From Sciurus carolinensis (taxonomy: Eukaryota; Chordata; Mammalia; Rodentia; Sciuridae), in the NCBI RefSeq assembly GCF_902686445.1, contig NC_062215.1, positions 27,674,750-27,738,749 of the forward strand: a DNA stretch of 64,000 nt, written 5' to 3'. Every line of letters begins with the position of its first letter. The stretch's first letter is position 1. The notes under the pieces are model-generated. The model saw only the letters and a program-made list of their open reading frames with translations. It was not told the DNA's origin and made no database searches. A program made the position numbers and the translations under genes. Positions 57,264-64,000 of this stretch are shown in pieces.

Positions 57264-57279
57264 AAAATGTTTTGGAAAA

Positions 57280-58470
57280 GAGAAGCAACATTTACATTGA
57301 ATATGCACTTAGAATAAGTTTTGTAAGCATAAACACCAGTGGAAGCAACCCCACCCCAAAATTAACCATTTGCACTACTTAAAAGTGAAAAAAGTTTTGA
57401 ACATCAAAACCAAACAAAAGGAAGCCCCCAGGCTTGCTCAGCCTCTCTGATCTGACCTTAGGGTGAGCAGGTGGGGCTGGTTCTGTGGTGGTAACCCTAA
57501 TATCTCTAAATCACGCTGTGCACCTTCTCTAGCATGAGCCACCTCCTGGTCACCTCCACACCTCCCACCTGGACATAGGAACCCTAGTTTGCTTAGTTAA
57601 CACACCAGATTTCCTTGCACGGGTTTGTTTCTGATTGCCTGGACATAGGTACATAGCTGTCTCCTGCTATTGACTGGCCCCAGGAGGGGTGTGGTGGCCA
57701 TTGGGGGATTTAGCCTTGCTCCTCCCTTCCACCTTCCCCTGTTTATCAGGACCCTCCTGCAGGTCTCCTGGGCAGACGTGCCTCCCCCTCTGACCATCCC
57801 TCTGCCCTTTCTGTGTGATGATTTCTTCTAGCTTCTTTCAATTATCATTATACCTCCATCTCCTGATATTGAAACAGAGGCTGGAATTTATCCTCTGCTT
57901 AAGAATTCAAAAAATGAATAGATGAGAATATTTCAAATCTTGTTAATAATCTGTAGAAGGCAAGTTTATGTAACAGGAAAGTGTGGTTTTTTTTTTTATG
58001 TATTAAGTTGGATTTTTTTAAAAAAAATTATGTTGCTTAATACTGGGGAGAGTGATGTGAGGTGGGCCATCTATAGACTTCCAGTGGGCAAGTGAATTTG
58101 AAACTCTTTGGAAAACACTAGCAAAATGTGTCCAGGTCACTTTTGATGACATTTTTTTCTTTGAATCAAGTGAGCTACTTCTCAGTATCTATTTCATAAT
58201 TTTAATAAAAAAATGTGAATGAATCATTGCAACATTGCTGATTTAATAAAGAAAAATGGAGGCAACCAACCAAGATGGAATTTATAAATAAGTAATGAGT
58301 TTAGACGTTGATTATTATGTAGTTATTAAAATAACTTGAGAAATGTCAGGAAAATGACATGTTAGAATTTTATGTGAGAAGTTAGAATTTTAAAAGTTAA
58401 TTCAAAATCCAAATTACATAAACATTTATAGTTTTCACTTTGGGAAAAATACATATGTAAAGGAACTTAC
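57280..58470. other. Unique sequence
   Basis: 57420-57830 is somewhat richer in G+C, with no recognised exon. The remainder is AT-rich. Confidence 0.5.
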
Positions 58471-58471
58471 T

Positions 58472-58582
58472 GGCCTGGGGATGCAGATCAGTGCTAGAGC
58501 GTCTGCCTAGCATGCATGAGGCCCTGGGTTCAATACCCAACACCACAAAAAAAGAAAGAAAAAAGAAAGAAAGAAAGAAACT
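58472..58582 (+). mobile_element. ID SINE with (GAAA)n tail
   Basis: Plus-strand ID body ('cctggggatgcagatcagtg', 'cctgggttcaatacccaac') and a tail that has become (GAAA)n. Confidence 0.85.
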
Positions 58583-58667
58583 TCCCACAGTATCAATAAA
58601 ATGGAAGGCCTTGTGTTTATGCTTTCTTAGCACTGAATATTTAGAATTGCTTGCACTTTCCATTAGA

Positions 58668-58669
<2 letters not shown>

Positions 58670-58711
<42 letters not shown>

Positions 58712-58730
58712 GTCTATCTATATATATATT
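58670..58730. repeat. (TA)n microsatellite
   Basis: About 20 TA units (58671-58709), then a TCTA-interrupted TA stretch to 58730. Confidence 0.92.
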
Positions 58731-59072
58731 AATCTTGGTTGCCCATAGATATAAAAGGTATATTACATTATTTTTAATCTTTGTGAGAGTCATCAAAGGG
58801 GAGTGGCACTTAATAGGTGTTCCATAAACATTTTTTGAATTTTTGAACGAAGGAATGATTAATTGAATGAATGAGTTATACCACTCTAGATTCTTCTAAT
58901 TCTTCTAATTCTTCATATCTAGAATTATTATTCTAGATATGAAGGGCTGATCCTGGTGGTGTAGTAAAAGGTGTGGTGGCAAAGCCAGACCTGAAACGTG
59001 TGGTAGGAAACCAATGCCCCGGGAAGGGGTCAGTTCCCCTCCCATCTCTCGGTCTTTCTCTAGGAAGTTATG
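58731..59072. other. No recognised feature
   Basis: Unique-looking. A short inverted repeat surrounds 58917-58940 (atatctagaat / attctagatat). Confidence 0.5.
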
Positions 59073-59077
59073 GGTCC

Positions 59078-59507
59078 TGTTTTAGTCAGCTTTTTTCACT
59101 ACTGCAACTAAATGATCCAGCCAGCACGACTATAGAGGAGGAATGTTTTCTTTGCGGGCTCACAGTTTCAGAGGTCTTAGTCCATAGAAGGCCAGATCCA
59201 TTCTTTGGGCTCAAGGTGAGGCACAACATCATGGCGGGAGAAGGTGGCAGAGGGCAGCAGCTTACATCATAGTGCTCAGAAAGTAGAGTGAGAGGGAGAC
59301 TCCACTCTCCGGATACAAAATACATACCCCATAGTCACACCCCAGTTCCCACCTCTCCAGCCACACCCTACCACTTCAATTAATCCCACCAGGGGTTAAT
59401 CACTGATTGGGTTAAGACTTCAACAACCCAATCATTTCTCCTCTGAACCTTCCTGCGTTGTCTCACATGTGAACTTTTGGAGGACACCTCACATCCAAAC
59501 CATCACA
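59078..59507 (-). mobile_element. ERVL-MaLR LTR with intact duplication
   Basis: A 430-bp LTR, minus strand, with an exact 5-bp duplication ggtcc (59073-59077 and 59508-59512). It starts TGTTTTAGTCAGC and ends CCATCACA on plus. It defines the uninterrupted structure against which the split copy at 4139-5106 can be read. Confidence 0.9.
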
Positions 59508-59512
59508 GGTCC

Positions 59513-61955
59513 TGAACTTTTGGACAGTAAGTAACTGCCCTGAGTGTCTGGCTACTTCCTCTTGAAATGTAACTGATGTCCTTGAAAAGGGCCATTTCTT
59601 CTTATCTGTTTCTGGGAGCATGCTTTATGTTAGAGACCCTGCACGAGGCCCTCAGTCACATAAGACTAGGAGGTTTTCTAAAAGAGGAAAAAAGTCCCAA
59701 TGATAAGATGGGTCTAAGATGATGTAAATAACCTACAAATATTGCAAGAAACTGTGGATCAGGGCTCAGAATTTGGATTTTTGTTCTCCTCTGGGCCCGC
59801 TGGCCTATAATGAAGTTTGGAGTGCCCCTCCTCTCTGAGTGCTGCTTCCTGCTTCTCGACCAGTCTGCTTCCGGCAACACAGGGACGTAAGAAGAAAAAA
59901 GATGGAAGAAATAAAGGTGACGTATTTTTGACCAGGACACTAAAAGGTTTAATTTAACAGGGACTTATGAGAAATAAACAAATGCATACAGACAAAGGAA
60001 GGCTAACAGAGATGCCCCATGAAATGATAGGAAGTTCATGAACTTTAAATCAGACACACCTGGAGTTACATCTCAGGTTCACCTCCTAGTAATTAGGCAG
60101 TCTTGGACGTGCGGAAGAAAACCCATACGGATCACAGTTTTTATCTAGTTGAGATGAAAGTTTCTTGGAACTGATTAGGCTCATACACAATCACATATTA
60201 AAAAGTGACAAATTCTAGGAAAGAAAGACAAAGGAAGAAAACTAGCTTTTGATGAGATGCAATATCCCCGCCCAAGGTACCAGAAATATCTCCTTTCACT
60301 CTCTGGAATCATAAGGAAACAAGCATTTTTGGCACTGTGGCCTCCTACGATTTGTTTGCTACAGAGGATCTGAAGTATATGAAGAGCAAAGTGGTAAAAA
60401 TCAACTTTCTTGAAGTGCCAAGTCTATCAAGCAAAATCCTTTAAATCTAGGTTTCACTGCCTGTCACTGGATTTACTCAAATTATATCCCAGTGGAATTC
60501 AATAAAAGTATTGTAAATAAGTAAGGTCCTTTGTTTCCCACCCCGACTCCTTGGTGTGGGTAGGAACAGTGATTTTTGGTTGATACAAGGAGTAGTGGAA
60601 TAAAGAGGTAGACTCTGGTTTTGTTTCTGAGACCAAGCCAAGTGTTAAAGAACATTTCTTGGGCTTACCTGCGTCCTGTTTGGTTGAGTCTGGAATTTGA
60701 AGATGGATGGTCCTAGGTTTAAATCTCAATTCCACTCTTGCTAGCTCAGCGACCTTGCGATGGAGGTTAATTAAGCTATGGGAGTCAAGTTGTTTTCATG
60801 CGTAAAGAAAATTAATGATAGGATAGGGTAAAAAGTAATAATAACATATGTAACATTGGTGACACGTGGCTTAGCTCTTGTGACAATTTGGGGCTTCATA
60901 GTTCTTCCAAGGGAGCTAACAGGCATTTGAAGAGAAATGGCTTAAAAAATGCTCCTCCATGTCCCGTTACAATTGATGTATTTCCCAGATTCTCTTTTAG
61001 ATTTTTCTCTGGGCGAGGCTGAAAGGGATTTTACATGCTCCCTGAGGGCTTTAGGATAAGTGTTTCCGCAGCTTGTTTTCCATTTGTGCTAAAGGGAGTG
61101 AGGTTACTTCACCATGTGGAAGGCTGAGCCTCCGATTCTAGCAACCAGCAATTCCCTTCTTACCCCAGTTCTTTTGGACATAAAGAGAGGAGTTAAGAGA
61201 AGTATGGACATACATCATTTGTCACAGCTTCCAAGAAGCCGGTCCTATCATTCTAAAATCAAGAATGAGCATTCAACTTGGGGAGAAAGAGAGAAATCAG
61301 TTACACCGGAGGCATTAAAGGATCATAACAAAGAAACAGAAAAGCACAGAATGAGATCTTACATTTTCTTTAAGTTGAAGAAACCGAGCTTCCATTCTTT
61401 ATACTTGGAAAGAACGTCAATGAGATTGATGGGGAGAAGCCAGTAGGATGTTAAAATTATGCAGTATTTTTGCAACTCAGCTGTAATTCATGCACATAAT
61501 GGGCTATTACCTATGTGTTGTTCTATGAAAGAAAAATAAATTAATTGCTTCTTCCTTTCCCTCCTTCCTAAAAAGACTGACCAGGGATTTATCTTTAAAC
61601 TTACCGTAATAGGAAGTCTCATTATCATTTTTTAAAAATTTTTAGGTTTTTTTCCTAGAGAGAAGGAGATAAAAAATTTAAAGAAGTTGTTGATTTTTTC
61701 AAAGTTTTGTTGGGCATGCCCGCTATAGAGAGATTAAGCATGACTTTTAAAACAAAAACAAAGCTTTTCTGAAGACTTTCAGGGGTTACAGCTTTACCTG
61801 TATGGCCCAATATTTAGAACAATACAAAGGAAACAGGGCTTAAGAATTTCCATCCTCAATATTTATATATCTGATATAGATATATACTGATAAATATGAA
61901 TTGGAGTCATGTCCCCACAAAACATGTAAAAGGCTTAGTGATTATCTCCTTAAGA
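59513..61955. other. Unique sequence
   Basis: About 2.4 kb without a recognised repeat. The 110-codon plus frame 61114-61446 has no family resemblance and no supporting context. Confidence 0.5.
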
Positions 61956-61959
61956 TTTA

Positions 61960-62751
61960 TGGATGTATGTAAATTCGTGTCCTTCACCCACTTTTCTTTT
62001 ATTCAATTGTGATGTTTCTTTTTCTTACTTTTTTTTTTCAGATAAATGGAATCATAAAATATATACCCTTTTTGGTTGGCTTCTCTCACTTAGTGAAGTG
62101 CAGTTGAGGTTCATCTGTGAGATTATCAGTGGTTTTTGTTTTCTTCTTTGATGCATAGTACTCCTTTGCATTGATTATATCAGCTTGGTCTTGCATTTGC
62201 CCATAAGAGGACTTGGCGTTTTCCAACATTTGTGGTTACAGATAAAACTGCTATAAACCTTGTGTACAGATTTTTATGTGAATATTTTTTTTTCTTTTTA
62301 TTTGGTAAATGCCTAGATGTGTATTTGCTGGATCACATAGTAGGTGTAGTAAACTCTACCAGAAATTGCCAAATGGTTTTTCAGAATAACCATATCATTT
62401 TACTTTCCTACCAGCAAGAGTTACAGTTGCTTTTCATTCTTGCCTGGGTATTGTAATTTTCTTTTCTTTTTTTTTTTTTTTAATTTAGTCATTGTAATGG
62501 ATGTTAATGGTAATACATGATTCTGGTTTTAATTTAAATGTTCTTGATGACTAGAGATGTAAAGCATCTTTTTATGAACTTATTTGCTACCCGTATACCT
62601 ATTTTGGTGACGTTTCTGTTGTCTTCTGATTGAGGGTTTTAAGAGTTCTTTATTCTGGATACAAGTCCTTCATGGAAGATGTGATTTGCAAATATTTTCT
62701 TCCAGGGTATGGCTTGTCTTCTTATTCTCTGGACATGGTCTTCTTAAAAAT
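61960..62751 (-). mobile_element. Old L1, minus strand (3' part)
   Basis: Minus-strand L1 3' UTR and ORF2 end: 'gtgtatttgctggatcacat' at about 62320, 'ctggatacaagtccttcat' at 62655. A T run lies at 62467-62480. It is interrupted at about 62752 and resumes near 63466. Confidence 0.8.
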
Positions 62752-62761
62752 GTTTTAATTA

Positions 62762-62848
62762 GGGGCTGGGGAGATAGCTCAGTCGGTAGAGTGCTTGCCT
62801 TGTAAGCATAAGGCCCTGGGTTCGATCCCCAGCACCCCCCCAAAAAAA
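62762..62848 (+). mobile_element. ID SINE with intact pol III boxes
   Basis: A near-consensus ID with exact 10-bp duplication gttttaatta (62752-62761 and 62849-62858). The A box TAGCTCAGTCGG (62775-62786) and B box GGTTCGATCC (62819-62828) are both perfect tRNA-type promoter boxes. The tail is very short (7 A). Confidence 0.93.
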
Positions 62849-62861
62849 GTTTTAATTAATA

Positions 62862-63352
62862 CCTTAAGTTATACATACTATTGGGGTTCATTGTGACATA
62901 ATCATATGTGCATAGAATAGAATTTGGTCCACTTCAGTCCCCAGTGCTTCCTCTTTTCCTTCCCTCCTCCCTTCCCCCGTTTCCCTTTCCTGTACTGTAC
63001 TGATCTTGCTCCTTTCGATTTATAGCTGTTTTATTGGTGCTTTGTAGATATATGTAAAGGTGAAATTCCATGTGGTAAATGTATATGTACATAGCATAAT
63101 TTGGTCAATTTCCTTCTGCAGTTCCTCTTGTTTTCCTGTCCTTCTCTCTTCCCTTCTATCTGTCCCTGTCCCTTCTCTCTTCCCGTCTATGTGTCCCTGT
63201 CCCTTCTCTCTTCCCCTCTATTCTTTCCTCTACTCCATTGATCACACTTCTATTTTCATGGGATTCCCAGCCCCCCACCACCACCTTTTTCCCCTTGTTT
63301 TGTTCTAGCTTCTGCATATGAGAGAACACATTTGACCCTTGACTTTCTGAGT
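62862..63352 (-). mobile_element. L1 3' segment of a second 5'-inverted insertion
   Basis: Minus-strand L1 3' UTR and ORF2 end, ending at plus 'tgactttctgagtc' near 63352, where orientation flips. It includes a 31-bp minisatellite (63140-63224). Confidence 0.82.
63140..63224. repeat. 31-bp minisatellite x2.7 in L1 3' UTR
   Basis: Units start CCTTCTCTCTTCCC at 63140, 63171 and 63202, with few differences. Confidence 0.85.
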
Positions 63353-63353
63353 C

Positions 63354-63465
63354 TATCAAGAAAAATGTGCTATTTGTATACAATGGAGTTGTACTCAGCC
63401 ATAAAGTAGAATTAAATTACGACATTTGCTAGTAAATGGATGGAACTAGACAACATTTTGCTATA
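63354..63465 (+). mobile_element. Inverted 5' segment of the same L1
   Basis: A plus-strand ORF2-end sequence ('actcagccataaagtagaa') directly abuts the minus-strand part. In a normal L1 the two pieces are adjacent in one orientation, so this is a 5' inversion with almost no loss at the junction. Confidence 0.85.
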
Positions 63466-64000
63466 AGTGAACAGAGTCTTTTAAAGAACAAAAGCTGTTA
63501 ATTTTGAAAAGTTCCAATTCATTTTCAAATTTTTCTTTTTCTTTTTGGGTTAGGCTTTTTGTATCAAATTATATATACGTATTCATATATTTTCCTATCT
63601 CAAAGTCATGAGAATTTTCTCTTAAAAGTGTAGTAAGTGTTAGACTTACTAGTGTTAGATTTTTACATTTAAGTCTATGATCCATTCTGAGTCAATTTTG
63701 TAGAGAATGCAGGGTACAGGTTAAGGTTAAATTTTGTTTGCTTGTGAATATCCAAGTGGTCTAATACCATTTATTGAAAAGACTGTACTTTGCCCATTGA
63801 TTTGTCTTTGCAACTTTGTAAAAAATTAGTAGCTTATGTCTGTGTGAGTCTATTTCCAGATTCTCTGTTCTGTTCCATTGGCAGGTGTCTGTTCTTTCAC
63901 CAACATTCCAACTTTATACTGCCTTGGTTACTGCAACTTTATACTAAAATTTAAAACTGGGTAGTATGTATCACCGCTTTATAATTCTTCCTTAAAATTG
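63466..64000 (-). mobile_element. Old L1, minus strand (continuation)
   Basis: L1 ORF2 text continues from 62751 ('gtctatgatccattctgag' at 63672, 'ggtctaataccatttattg' at 63758) and runs off the right edge. Confidence 0.8.

Noticed and set aside
61114..61446. 110-codon plus frame
   Set aside because: No resemblance, no splice or promoter context, ordinary AT-rich composition.

Overview
This window looks like nuclear DNA from a squirrel-family rodent (Sciuridae; a ground squirrel or marmot would fit). The main evidence is the SINE set: tRNA-Ala-like ID elements with the 'gggctggggagatagctcag' type head, and dimeric SINEs in which a B1/7SL-like half is joined to an ID half (B1-dID/MEN type). 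Rodent L1 3' ends, ERVL-MaLR LTRs and old MIR/L2 remnants agree with this. No lineage-specific gene is present, so the species is inferred only.

I found no intact protein-coding gene, tRNA, rRNA or CRISPR array. Every long reading frame I could explain is a decayed L1 ORF2 fragment, a reading frame through an LTR or microsatellite, or an isolated frame without family resemblance. The window is therefore intergenic or deep-intronic. Two stretches have exon-like signals and could belong to an unrecognised transcript: 3788-4101 beside a GC/CpG-rich patch, and 39140-39223 with acceptor, Kozak ATG and donor.

Layout. 1-2805: a young 5'-truncated L1 (15-bp target-site duplication) inside an older L1, which also holds a solo LTR on the minus strand. 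2986-4138: poly-T, then a CpG-rich single-copy-looking patch. 4139-5106: a MaLR LTR split by a second copy of the same solo LTR, in the opposite orientation. 6060-8125: old minus-strand L1 split by an LTR carrying 11 copies of a 7-bp repeat. 10298-12122: younger minus-strand L1 split by an LTR whose U3 has a 59-bp enhancer-like repeat. 12.1-24.9 kb: mostly unique sequence with MIR, L2, MLT1, ID and B1-dID remnants. 24.9-25.6 kb: a young L1 3' end. 25.6-45 kb: mostly unique with L2, MaLR, MIR and MLT1 remnants and one LTR inside an L2. 45-50.3 kb: ID cluster, MaLR LTR, MIR/L2 and a second copy of the enhancer-repeat LTR family. 53-57.3 kb: old L1/HAL1-like material, a Glires-age L1, and an L1 with a 5' inversion. 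58.4-59.5 kb: ID, (TA)n and a MaLR LTR with intact duplication. 61.96-64 kb: an old minus-strand L1 containing an ID with intact pol III boxes and another 5'-inverted L1.

The window can be read as layered retrotransposition: L2/MIR oldest, then L1M and MLT1/MaLR, then solo LTRs, rodent L1s and ID SINEs. Many insertions are datable by nesting and by visible target-site duplications. Family names are from recognition by eye and boundaries marked approximate were not computed.
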